A DNA stretch of 64,000 nucleotides, taken from Telmatactis stephensoni (lineage: Eukaryota > Cnidaria > Anthozoa > Actiniaria > Isophelliidae). The notes beneath the pieces were generated by a model, which saw nothing but the letters and a program-made list of their open reading frames with translations, made no database searches and was not told the origin of the DNA. The stretch lies in the NCBI GenBank assembly GCA_029948255.1, contig JALIZF010001832.1:434001-498000 (forward strand), written 5' to 3'. Shown piece after piece: positions 13,407-25,500 of this stretch (the stretch's first letter is position 1; each line of letters opens with the position of its first letter). Position numbers and translations under genes: made by a program.

Positions 13407-13791
13407 TTTATCCGTGTGTACTGTAATCACACTCGGTTGTCGACCAATTAGAGCGCGCGTAATATACCAGTTTTTACATAAAATATAATCACGATAAAAT
13501 GCGCGCGCGCTCTTATATAAGGAGGCCTGCATACATCTTCGCACGCGCGCGTACCTTATCTATATTTAAGCAATATAAAACACAGCAGAGTACCCAGGCG
13601 CTTTGTAATGGGAAGTTCTAGATCCGTTTTTATTTATTTATCTATCAGCGATTACAAACTCATTTGTAAAAAAGTTTGGTTGCAAAGGGAAAGAAGGGGA
13701 AGTTTCGGAACCTCTGGCATTAAGCCCTCCCCTGGGTACGCCCCTGAAGTATGCTTCCTATATTCCAATTCTTGCGCTCTACAGTTAGCAT

Positions 13792-15273
13792 TTAAGAAAT
13801 CTGCGATTGTTGTTCTACTTTTCCCAATGCTGGTAAACATAAAACTGAACGGAAAGCGCGTCTAAAATCTCGGATGGTGTAAGCGTACAAGATTGGGTTG
13901 ATGACTGAGTTCAAGTACGCACACCAACATACGACTGTATCTGCAATTTCAACCGAGCAATTCTCATAGAGAACGTCATTTACGAGAATAATATTAAGAA
14001 CGACGTAAGGCAGCCAACATAACACGAAGCAAAGTACAATCACACCAAGTGCCTTGGCAATGCGTAGTTCACGTCGAACAGTGTCAGCGATGCTGTTTTC
14101 TTTTGCTGTACAAGTATCCACCTGCGATGAGCTCATGCGTCGTGAGTGATGTCGTGCGATCACGTAGATTTTGATGTAAAATAAAACCATGACGATGAAT
14201 GGTATCAGTACATTAACAATGTTTAAATACCACTTAAACCCTCCATATTGACCCAAGTCAAACGAGTAATGGTCGCCATCGGGAGGTACCAGTAATACAA
14301 ACAACATCAGTCCCACCCCTACAGAATACACCCACACACAACTTAGCACAACCTTGATGGTTCTGCAAGTCACCCATGTAGGGTAGTGAAGGGGGTACAC
14401 AACAGGCCACAAAACGATCTCCACTGATCGTTAGAAGATTGAATACAGAGGCAGTCATCAAAAGATAGAAGAGAGCATTCCACAAATTGCAAGCATATCC
14501 ACCAATGGTCCATCTTGGAAACCCTGTCCAGTAAATGATATCAAAGGGCAGGACAGACACACATACCATCAAAGTCTGAGGTGGCTAAACTGACGACCAG
14601 GTAGTTGGAAAGAGTACGACGTAAAAATGAGTATTTTACCATCGATATACAAACCAAGCAGTTGCCCACAATACCGCTGACCATCATAACGGAGATTATC
14701 ACAAGCCCTGAAAAAATTATTTGGACAGAAATTAATTAATTGACGCAATTTTTCCACATTAAGTTATGAATCATTGAAAAAGCTGTCAAAACAATCTATT
14801 TATAAAAGAAACGCCAAGGCCAGTGGCTTAGAATGCTCTGGAGGCAAAAGGAAGGGCGAAACAAAAGAAACCGAAGATTTGTGCTCCTTGTGCGGCTTGT
14901 ACAAATACCATAAGTACTTTGATTAATGACTTGATTTACCTAGTGAACGGATGCCGTCCATTAGCACAAACCCTTGGCCCCTGAGCTGCTCAAAGAAAAT
15001 TGGTTTTCATCCAGAAATAAAACACTTTTTTTCTTATGGTTTATGTACGTTGGCGTCAGTCTTTCTTTGAGCAACAGGGGTTCTTTTATTTATTTTATTG
15101 TATTTTTTTGTTCTCGCTGTTTTCAAAAATGCTATTCCACTTGCGCAAATGCATATAGAATGAAGTAGAACTTATTGAGAAGGCTTTTTGTTACCTGCCA
15201 CGATGAACGGTGGAGAAAGTTGTTCTTGACAAACACCATCGTTCTCCAACGATGTGTTGTGCTTGTTTGTCAT
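13792..15273 (-). pseudogene. Class A GPCR pseudogene with two frameshifts
   Basis: The parts of a rhodopsin-class receptor lie in order on the minus strand. Exon 1 is 15195-15273 (ATG at 15273, 26 codons plus one base, NTS glycosylation site, GT donor). Exon 2 is 13792-14707. Exon 2 opens TM1 in the frame giving IVGNCLVCIS. After ...LATSD near 14570-14574 there is one extra base, where the intact copy has GACGTG and this copy has GACTTTG. The frame then runs through TM2-TM3 (CNLWNALFYLL, SGDRF) to a second extra base at 14404 (GGCCTGTT against GGCCGTT). The third frame carries TM4-TM7 (CWLPY, NPILY) and a stop. Both changes are +1, so they do not cancel. The splice sites are intact, which suggests recent damage or sequencing error. 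The closest relative is the intact gene at 20426-21942. Confidence 0.88.
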
Positions 15274-18200
15274 TCTTAGTAGTAGATCTTGAATGTTGAA
15301 ATTGTAATCAGTTCTCTAAAAGGTACTCAAACCATTTCGATTTTCTTGTTGAGTAACAAGTGCTCTTTTCGGGCTTGAGATTCTTTTTATACCTTTACAA
15401 AAAAATCGAAAAAAAATCGATCATTTACGAGTGAGTATTGTGCAGATCTCCAGCTCTCTCCTCGCTACACATCTGGACGTTAAAGGCTGAAAAGTAACTG
15501 AACAAAGCGATGGATCTTCTTGATTTGATTATTTATGTCTTCAGTTGAAAGTAGACTCATGTTGTGTCTATATAAATAAATATCCTAACGTCCTGGGTAG
15601 GTGTTATTCTAAACTTTATAATCAGACCGAATGATATTTTCCAAATGCACTGGTGTTTTACCGTGACATGATGAGCGAGCTAGCCAAATCAATTAAAAGA
15701 ACTGGACTATTTTAATTCTCTATAACTAGATTTTTCAAATCAGTATTGAGGAATGGAATAAATTAGAAAATAGAGGAGTTACCCTCACGTCATATTAAAA
15801 AATCGATCAAGCAACCGCCAACTACTGTGCGAAGTTTGATTAATAACAACCCGAAAACCAATTTTTAATCATCCGATGAGCGCGAACGAGCAGCCTCGGT
15901 AGTGCGATTGCGGAGAGGAGAAAAGTCTCTCATTCCTTCTCGTGCCGTTTTGTGTTGTCTATGAACAGGCTGGCTCTAGTCAGTACTATGCGTACTAGTT
16001 CACGTATAGACTATCAAATCATGTAAAAACTACTTGTGCAAAAAAGCGAAAAAAAGACGTGTTAACGTACCATACGTATATAAATATACGTATATGGTTT
16101 TATTTGATGTTAACATACTGTTTCGAAAGCAAGTGATTCAAGTTTTCCAATATTAACACAATCACTTGTCCACACGCTTTCCCTGTGCTGTGAGGTTAAT
16201 TCCATCCCCAACTATTAAAATCGTACAATACTTTTTTATATGTTTTAGAGGAGATTTTTCAATATCGAATAGTGAAGGCTAAAAGTGCCAAAAAATAGCC
16301 CTTCTTGTAAGTTTAAATTCAAATTTTCGTTCGACTTTTATCAACAAAAACGAACAACAAACAACCTATAAGATCCCTAAAAATTGCTTTTGCTTTGTTC
16401 AACACTTATCTTCAACCAACAGGTTTATGTTGCTCAGTGCTTGAATATGAAAATAATCTCTTCTATATCTAGATCTGCAGGCAGCAGTCAAGATGTTCCA
16501 CATATCTTGACAATCGTGTAAAACATCGTCACTAAATATAAACTGAGATAAGTTCTAAGTCTGCAATTCACTTAGTGACGACTTCACTCCCTGCAAAGAT
16601 GGTTGTTGACAGACTTTCTCATGTTCTACTAAACATTCAATATTCTTTAATTTTAAAAAATCGCTCGTGTCAATATTTGCGGGGAAAAAACTAGAAGATC
16701 GTTTAATGCATATGAGAGGTGTCCTTCAGTTACAACTGAAACGAAAGCCTGAAGCTGTTGCGGCGAATGTTTTCAAATGACGTAAAGGGAAGCAAGGGAA
16801 CATTTTGAAGGCTATTATATTTGATTATTCTAGAGATCTTTCTCTAAAAAATAATCTACCTGTATTTGCTGAGTGAAACATCTGTCTTCATTTAAAACAA
16901 GGTAAATGTAAATATAAAGATCTCACATTCAACGTTCAACGTGCAAAAAATGAGTATTAATACTGAGATAAATTAAATATTAAAATATGTAGGAATAACG
17001 GATCTGAATGGATTGAATTATTTATCCGCGACGAGTGAAAACTTATCATTTTTGTCTCAAAATGATTAGCTTCCAGATAAACTTGGCAACCAGCTGTTTG
17101 GTTTTAGTGACTTCTATGCATTTTTGTTATTTATGTTCATTTTTTGCTTTTTGTGTTGGTATTGATTTTTTTCTTTTGTACTCATTAATTGACATTCGCT
17201 TCATGTACATCACTTTTAAATCTGAATTAAATTAAACACTTGCAAGTATTATTTACAGCAACGATGATTCTACTTTTTGATATAACTGAAAAAGTTAGCA
17301 TTTTCGACGTCAAAGGGTATTGTTCTCACTTGAATTTTGACTATAAAGCTATAAATACAAGTCAGAGCAAAGTCGTTTACATCGAAAATATTATCCTTTT
17401 CTTATTAAAAATGCAGTCTTTTTGCCACATTTTGTTCGGCAATGTAACTGGGCTTCAACTGGCCTAGTTGCCAGAGCGTTACGTTGCAGGACTATTTTTC
17501 ATTTTGGTGTTGTTTCTCTTGGTGTAATTTATCGAACAACAAGTCATATGCGCTACTTCAAGTGCTCGTTTCCTTTGATACACTTTTAAATATTAATAAT
17601 TCATAATTTATATCCAAATTTTACCCTTTGATCGTGATTGTAGAATATGTGAACTTGAACAATGTTTTCTACAAAGGTACTTACAGTGTAGTGAACCTAG
17701 TCCAGCTTCAGAGCCAATATTTCTCGTTTTTTCCTGTTGACTTGAAACAATTATTACAAAGTGCTTCGGAGACCGAAAGGCACCATGGGATTCTTAAAAT
17801 GGCGTGGGGATGAAGTGAATAAGGAATAAATAGAAATCTGTAACACCGTATAGTGAGAGTACTGCTTACATTAATGACGTTTCGTGTCTTCGCCTTTCGT
17901 CGGAGTACAAAAGACATACACTACATACGGATTTGTTGTTAAAAAAATAAATGAAATGAAATGAAATCTTAGCATTTATATAGCGCAAATGTCTATATGT
18001 ATACACCTATTTCAATTAATGTTGTCGGCAAAAGGTTACGCGACTCACCCGAAAGGGAGTCTGGGTAGAAATTACTAAAGCTATAAAACCACACAAAACA
18101 GCCATAAGACGACTTACCTTGACCTTAAACACTAAAGAACTTCATTTACTGACGCTAAAATCAATACCAAACCTGAAAAGAGAGTGATTTTTTTACCTGC

Positions 18201-18497
18201 TACTTATACTCCTTTTCGGTCTTGTCGTGTAGGCTTGAGACCTCTCGTACGACAGCCATTTTTGAAACAGGTGTATAATCAATATGCGCTTAGTAGTTTG
18301 TTAGTAGTAAGGACAGACTGTTGCACCGGGCGACAATCCTCTAATCTTTGCGAACAGTACAACAGGATCCTTTTACATGATCTTTCTTACGACGATTGTG
18401 ATATTTCATCCATATTTCACTCATTTTTACCATCATTTGGTATTAAATCACTTGATTTTATGCTAATCATTTGCCATGGCACTTAAATATTGACGAT

Positions 18498-18655
18498 TAT
18501 ATAAAAGAGTTTAACAGTTTAATTAAATTTTCAAAATTAAGTTTACGTTGACAAGATGTTAGCATTTTTTTCAATTACATTAGAACTAACTGACCATTGA
18601 CTACATTATGTCATATGCCATATACAATTCCAGAAACTGACGAACAGAAAAACAT
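18498..18655. repeat. Direct repeat, copy A
   Basis: Shares about 150 bases with 18858-19004, including GTTTACGTTGACAAGATGTT, CATTGACTACA and ACAGAAAAACA. Small indels and substitutions separate the copies. They are about 360 bases apart in the same orientation. Confidence 0.8.
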
Positions 18656-18857
18656 TTTATGCTAATCATTTGCATGAAGATATGAATCGCCTATCGATCA
18701 CGTTGTCAAATAAGGTCTTTACTGCATGTTAACGCATTGCTTGGGTATTTAATTAATGAAAATGAAGCAATTCTTGTTAACCCAAATTTCCTTTCGGTCG
18801 TGCAATCACCAATCGCCGATTGCCATTCGCCATTCGCACCGTCAACCTTTTTGGAAA

Positions 18858-19004
18858 TAGCCATATAAAAGAGTTGAACAGTTTAATTGATTTTTTCCAA
18901 ATAAGTTTACGTTGACAAGATGTTCGCATTTTTTCAATTACATTAAAATAACCATTGACTACAAAATGCCATATAAAATACCAGGAACTGACCAACAGAA
19001 AAAC
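18858..19004. repeat. Direct repeat, copy B
   Basis: Partner of 18498-18655, with the same order of blocks and a slightly shorter length. This may be a local duplication or two insertions of one element. Confidence 0.8.
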
Positions 19005-19310
19005 ATGACTGACATTTTTTAATATAATCGTTTTATTTATTAGTATAAATCATAGAAAGCGTAAGACTCGAGTTATCCAAGTTATCCAATAATAAATGAT
19101 TGGCCGGCTGTGAAAATGTGGTTAAAACGAGGGGAATTCGGAACTCGTTCGAGATCTCGGCAAAAACTGATCAGTTCGAGTTAATTCGAGTTAGTCGAGA
19201 AAGCGAGGTATCAGTAGAAAACTTAAGAAAGACTTCACCTGTTCACAAACACGTGAAGTTCGTCTTTACGGAAAAATTCGACCCTTTATAATATCCGTTT
19301 TATGCATCAA

Positions 19311-19455
19311 ATTTGTAAATGTTTGTAAAATCAATTTGTACGTAAATGTTTGGAAATTTATAAATGTTTGGAAATAAATTTTTGAATGTTTGGAAATTTG
19401 TAAATGTGTGGAAATTTGTAAATGTTTGGAAATTTGTAAATGTTTGGAAATTTAC
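19311..19455. repeat. 18-bp minisatellite, GTAAATGTTTGGAAATTT unit
   Basis: About seven head-to-tail units run across this stretch. The last four are nearly identical and the first ones are degenerate. Because the period is a multiple of three, it is open as NVWKFV in one frame and NFQTFT in the other. It is not a gene. Confidence 0.9.
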
Positions 19456-20425
19456 AGATTTTCTCAACAAAGAATCCAGTATTTCTTTACGTCTACATAT
19501 AGACATTTTCTCGGAAATAAGTGGTTTTCGGTCCTATTTATTTGAAATAGGTATATTTTTAGATAATATCTACTTTATGAAAGAAAATGAAATCGGAAAT
19601 GCCTTGCGTTCAAGTACCATAAGAGTGCCCAACAGGATGAAAAAAGGGCCAAAATGACATCGCATGGGGCATGCAAATACCCCTTCAACAGATAATCTCC
19701 TTTTTCCTTTTTTAAATATGCCAGGAGGCACTCTTGACAGTTTGATTTAAAGATTAACGGCGTTCTTCTTTCCTTATAAGGAATATAAAAAAGTTGAAGT
19801 AATAAGCTGTATATTTTCTATGGCTTCGACAGTATGAATTCATTTCCAAAACTTCATTCGCGAAATGAAGCTAGACGCAATAAATCAAAACGGGCTTACA
19901 AATAGTAATATCATTATTGTGTGGATTCAAAAAATCCATGTAAATAAACTGACAGAAAAACAAACAATAAAATGTCCAAGAAATACTTTGTTAACCGTCC
20001 TCACGCCTCATGCATTACATGAAACCAATCAATCGCCATCTACCTTCATCTATCCAAGTATTTCTCGGTAAATTTTAATTAGTTCTCAATCAATTTCTTT
20101 AGCCATTGCATAAACGTTATTTGTTTTTAAGATGAATATCCGTTGTTAAGTCAATATACAGTTTTATACGCTTTGGCTTGTAGGTCTCCTGTCATGAAAG
20201 CGAGGCTCTAAGAATACGCCGGAGATCATGCGAGTCACTGCATGATATTGAGACCGAGTCGTGTGGAAAGAGCAATCGAGAAGATTGATTTCCTAAAGTA
20301 GGACTACATTTCTTATAGGTCAGGTTAGAGTTCAAGAGGAAAGGACATTGAAGAACCGATCATGCTGGGCGTAGGGTAGAAAAGGCAAAAGTTGAATCAT
20401 CGTCCACGGAAGTCGAGTCGAAGCG

Positions 20426-21942
20426 ATGGATAATGAAACATTAGTTAATCAGCCAGGAGGAGCGGTGGTTTGCCAGGAACGGCTTTCTCTCGCATTTTTT
20501 GTGGCTGGTAAGTACTGCTGCTACCTCTCTTAAAGTCTTATCTCGTTTTTTGATCCATTTGGTTTTCTCTGAAAAATTAAATGTACAGAGATTCATCGAT
20601 TTGGATTATAGAAATCGGAAATCGCTGTATTTGGTTTCGAGAGTTGTTGTAATTACGGTTCTTCGCGGTCTGCGGGTAGTCATTTTTTAAATCACGAAAG
20701 ATGTTGGTTTCTTTGGCTAAAGAAACATCACAAGAATAACAAGTAATAAACACAATATCAAAATATCAAACGCTGTTGAATATTTGAATATTCACGGTTG
20801 TACGTCTTGATTGACACCATGTTTAATCAGATACTTTCTGTTTGACATCTGATATTTGCATCACTTCTGATAATAGGGATTTGGGAATTAATTAACTTAT
20901 ACTTTAGTGCTTTTCGTTTTCAGGTATTTTAACGCTGTCTTCAATTCTTATTATGGGGTTTATTGGAAACTGTTTGGTTTGTATATCGATGGTAAAATAC
21001 TCATTTTTACGTCGTACCCTTTCCAATTACCTGGTCGTCAGTTTAGCCACCTCAGACGTGATGGTATGTGTGTCTGTCCTGCCCTTTGATATCATTTACT
21101 GGACAGGGTTTCCAAGATGGACCATTGGTGGATATGCTTGCAATTTGTGGAATTCTCTCTTCTATCTTTTGATGACTGCCTCCAGTTTAAATCTTCTAAC
21201 GATCAGTGGAGATCGTTTTGTGGCCGTTGTGTACCCCCTTCACTACCCTACATGGGTGACTTGCAGAACCATCAAGGTTGTGCTAAGTTGTGTGTGGGTG
21301 TATTCTGTAGGGGTGGGACTGATGTTGTTTGTATTACTGGTACCTCCCGATGGCGACCATTACTCGTTTGACTTGGGTCAATATGGAGGGTTTAAGTGGT
21401 ATTTAAACATTGTTAATGTACTGATACCATTCGTTGTCATGGTTTTGCTGTACATCAAAATCTACGTGATCGCACGACATCACTCACGACGCATGAGTAT
21501 ATCACAGGTGGATACTGGTAATAAAGCAAAAGAAAGTAACAGCATTGCTGACACCCTTAGACGTGAACTACGCATTGCCAAGGCACTTGGTGTGATTGTA
21601 CTGTGTTTCCTGTTATGTTGGCTGCCTTACGTCATTCTTAATTTTATGACATTGAATCAAACTGTCATCGATGATTGCAACGTGGAATTGGCTGACACGC
21701 TCACATGCTGGCTAGCTTACTTTAACTCTGCTATTAATCCTGTTCTATATGCATATACCAACAGTGACTTTAAACGAGCCTTTCGGTTCATTCTCATGTA
21801 TGCTTCGAGAACCGAGGAGGACACGAGGTCGCGTTCGCGTTCCTCGACTTGCAACGGTGGACCAGTACAAAGGCGATACACACAAGAAGAAGATATTGAT
21901 AAAGATGACAAGAACCTGTCTGGTGTTGATGCTAAATTGTAG
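20426..21942 (+). CDS. Class A (rhodopsin-like) orphan GPCR, 366 aa
   Basis: Two exons, 20426-20507 and 20924-21942, join in phase (GCTG|GTAAGT ... TTTTCAG|GTATT). Starting at the second-exon ATG would cut TM1; the upstream exon supplies a short extracellular N-terminus with an NET site and completes TM1. Visible class A marks are GN in TM1, LATSD in TM2, a TM3 cysteine, DRF in place of DRY, P in TM5, CWLPY in TM6 and NPVLY in TM7. The tail is rich in Arg/Ser and acidic residues. The site seven residues after the TM3 cysteine (3.32) is Phe, so the Asp that binds amines in monoamine receptors is absent. The ligand is unknown. It should act at the plasma membrane through a G protein. The pseudogene at 13792-15273 is an inverted paralogue and 27678-28745 is a more distant one. 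Confidence 0.9.
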
Positions 21943-22147
21943 GAACAAAGAAATGTTGATATAGTCATCATTGTCATTATGTCAACAACATTACGTTTTG
22001 CTGACATCGCTGGATAAGATAGTGCTCAATGTGAACTCATATGTTGTGCGCAGCAGTACAGATCAGTCGAGTGAGCACCTGCAACGTTTTCCGTTTTAGT
22101 ATACAGTGTTGCGAAATCACTCAGTGCACTATGTACAGTAATCAGAG

Positions 22148-22556
22148 CACAGGTAACCCAAGCTCGACACTTTTATAAGAGAATGTATGGGGATTTAGAG
22201 TTAAGTTGGAAATATTTAAATAAAAATTCCAGAACTTACATGTTGTGTCATCCTGTTGATTTTTGGCCCTTGTATGCAGTTTCAGCGAATTTCACTTGAG
22301 CAAAGCCTTCCCCTAAGAGAAACTGATGACTTCAGCGAATTTCACTTGAGCAAAGCCTTCCCCTAAGAGAAATGTCTGTCATTTCTCTTAGGGGAAGGCT
22401 TTGCTCAAGTGAAATTCGCTGAAACTGCATACAAGGGCCAAAAATCAACAGGATGACACAACATGTAAGTTCTGGAATTTTTATTTAAATATTTCCAACT
22501 TAACTCTAAATCCCCATACATTCTCTTATAAAAGTGTCGAGCTTGGGTTACCTGTG
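22148..22556. repeat. 409-bp near-perfect hairpin (fold-back)
   Basis: The left arm starts at 22148 (CACAGGTAACCC) and the right arm ends at 22556 with its exact complement. By eye the arms match almost perfectly for about 175 bases, with a loop of about 5 bases at 22375-22379. The left arm holds one extra copy of a block starting TTCAGCGAATTTCACTTGAG (22281-22322 and 22331-22373); the right arm has it once. An AATAAA at 22219-22224, possibly the poly(A) signal of the GPCR just upstream, lies in the left arm. It may be a fold-back transposon, a template-switch inversion or an assembly fold. Confidence 0.9.
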
Positions 22557-25500
22557 ATCAGAGTCTAATTCTACAGTCTAAGCACAGGCAACCCAAGCTC
22601 CAAACTAGAACCGTTTGACTGGATTTTTGAGTTCTGAAAATCTTTCAAAATTTCATCAAGCGAGGAATTTAAAAACTACATAAATAAACGTACTCAACAA
22701 TAGAAATCATATTATGCCATTTTTCTTTCTTTCTTGAGAACTGAGCAGTCCAACGCCGCCAGTTTTGAGCTTGGTTTTCCTGTGGTCCGCCCGCAGCTTT
22801 ACTTGTACATGTCATGAGATTTGCCAGGGAGAAAAGAAAACCCTTAAGAGTTTATTTGGAGCCGGGCTATAGGCATTGTCAGTTACATCAGCAACCAGAT
22901 TAATCATTATATAGACTCGATAAAACTCGATAAGACTCGATAATGCATGTTCTGCATGTTCAATATTATGTATCATGCACGTATCACTTGATAACTATTA
23001 TGTATCATGTATCACTTGATAACTATTATGCACGCTGCCAGTAAAGTTGGGTGCAACTGTGAAATTCCTTTGCAATCATCCAGGTAACGAATGACAACGT
23101 TACCGAAGTTGGATCGCCAACACAGCCATGCGTGATTTTATGCTTTAGATGCATTAAAGTATGTGCGAAGATGAAAAACAAACGAGTATTTCAGATTGTT
23201 GACTGTCTAAGCATACAATTGATTTTTTAGTTTTACTAGAAATTTTCAAAGCATTCAAATATATCCTGGAGCAGAGGGATTTTCCAAACCTTCTCCTGTA
23301 AGCTCGAAGGAAAAATCCCTTGACAAGAATCCTAGATAATTCGTTTTGAGCATGCGCCATGCGTTATCGGATCAGTCTATTCGCAGAGTATTTCAAATAA
23401 ATGTTGTATTGATCTTTCTGAAGGTGAAGAACTGAATTGTTATCTATTATTTGCATCTCGTGAAATAATATTGTACTTAATTGATATTCCAGTGATTGAT
23501 ATTCCACTGCACTTCGGTTTCAATGTTTGCTAAATTAATATTTTCTCTAAACACAGAGCACACACTCACACACATAGTTACCATAGTTACCGTAGTTACA
23601 GGAGCCGGTTGTACGGAACCTGGATAAGTGTTATATCCTTATTCAGCAGATAAAATTTATAGCTCTTATCCGGTGGATAACTTATCCAAGCTTCGTACAA
23701 CCGGCCCCAGGTTACTGCTACTAAAAATACGAAATATATCTGATGACTGAGAAAAGCAAGATAAAAATAAAATAAACAGAACAAAAAATAGAAAAACATG
23801 GTGTTATCTGATCTGTTCCTGTATCTTTACATCGTTTTGATACCTCCAAGCAAGACGTTTTCTTTAAATAAATTTAAGTTTTTTTAGGCTTACAGCATGT
23901 TCACTCATCAGTTTAATTTCTGACTTCCATAAAATACTGTACCGCTTTCCAATTAGCCTATAAGCTATAAATAAGCAGCAATAGGTGAAACATCGTGACC
24001 AAAACAGTGCTTTTGATGTGCTTTAATAAGCAAATAGAAGTGAAAGAAACAGAAGGTTCCATTGAATCTTGGTCAGAATGTTGACAGTGATATCTACATG
24101 AGTCTAGTTTAGTGTACTTTTGCTATCGAGAAAACTTTATCGCGGATATTTTCGAGAGAGATGCGTTCGGAGTATTTACCTAGTCTGCTGTCAATCAGTG
24201 ATTATATAAAACGACTGATCTAACTTGTATTTGTTCAGCCAAATTAAAATTGTCACTGATTTCTGATTTTTTTCTCTGTCTCTACCGGCGAATCAGACTG
24301 GCCCAGCATGTATTTTTGAAGTTTATCACGTACTTCAAAATGAAACAGTTTTTCGACTTGTTTTTTATTCGCTTTTTGTAAATTGTTTCATAACCATTTT
24401 AGAAAATAAAAAACACGGAATTTGAAAAGGCAACAGCGCAATCAAAATTTAGAAAGTTAAATCAAAATGTTTACAGAATCGATGCAAAACTCTTCAATAA
24501 ATCGAAGGTTCGTTGACAATGTCTAAAATGTTTGATTCTTATTATTATAAAAAGTAATCTTTCGGAGCAATGTCAGGTAAAACGCAGATGTAGACAAGTG
24601 CTATAAAGATTAGTTTAAATTCAATCGACCGAGTGCCGGAAACATTGACATTGGACAACGCTTGGCACGATAGATGGGTTAATTTTCTTCGGCTGGACTG
24701 GATGGAAAACATTCCCGGTCAAATTGAACATGTAAGGATGCAAGTAGGCATTCGTTAATATTAACACTGTCAATTCAGATATAGCAAAGCGTCCTTGCGG
24801 CTCTGAAAAAATTGTTTTTCACTCACTGTTTTTGGGCAAACTAACAGCTGCTGAAGGCGTGTTTTAATAAATGAAAGAGAAGAAGAAAAGTCGTGAGAAT
24901 ATTGTTCAAACTAGTTAAAATTTGAAACCCGAAAAGAAAATGCCTATTTCATAACGTTATTTATATACCATATGTTGCTCTATTTTATTCCGTTCAAATA
25001 AGTGTTTCAGGTTTCTTGAAACAGTCAACAAATTTGTGCTCATTGCATTTTGAATTTTTGCTGTGCTGCGTTCAATGATAAACCGACAGAGGCTACACAG
25101 CTCGGCATTTCCAAGGCGGTCAAAAGTTTTATCGGTCCAAATTTGACTAGAATTCTAAATCCCTGACTTTCTAAATAGTAACAAGATATTACTTCCATAC
25201 TGTGAAAAGTCAATAAGCAGTTATTCTTTCCATTACTGATGGTTTTAGGGCAGTTTCGACGGTAACTTTAAACCACGAAGGATGAGAGAAACGTCTTCCT
25301 GAACGATGACAGCCATTGCTATTGTTAGACCCTTTTCCGCTCTAAACACTTTTACTTTACGTCAAACAAGAGAACAAAAATACATGAAAAATACCGACAA
25401 GCGTTTAAAAAAATTGATGATGTCTAATAGATTTAGTAATAACCATTTGTGTCCATCAAGAACGGCCGGAAGAGACTGTCTAGTCGCATAGTTAAAAATT

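Larger units (their letters stand above)
9915..13791. other. Intergenic region between the SESTD1-like gene and the GPCR cluster
   Basis: The first part should hold the promoter and 5' UTR of the SESTD1-like gene, whose start codon is at 9914. I recognise no TATA box or other decisive element. A long pentanucleotide microsatellite lies at 10732-10915, an AAGAAC-rich low-complexity run at about 12818-12875, and two CRE-like sites near 13.2-13.4 kb. Frames of 60-130 codons here follow low-complexity DNA and lack splice or homology support. Confidence 0.5.
15274..20425. other. AT-rich intergenic spacer between inverted GPCR copies
   Basis: No supportable gene is visible. The region holds a MITE end-like fragment near 17998-18030, a direct duplication (18498-18655 and 18858-19004) and an 18-bp minisatellite (19311-19455). 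Frames up to 100 codons, such as one starting at 18184, have no recognisable domain. Confidence 0.5.

Noticed and set aside
18184..18486. A 100-codon plus-strand frame in the GPCR spacer
   Set aside because: No domain, no upstream exon evidence and composition like the surrounding intergenic DNA.
20953..21942. Start of the second GPCR at the ATG within TM1
   Set aside because: It would remove half of TM1 and the extracellular N-terminus. An upstream exon with its own ATG splices in phase and completes TM1.
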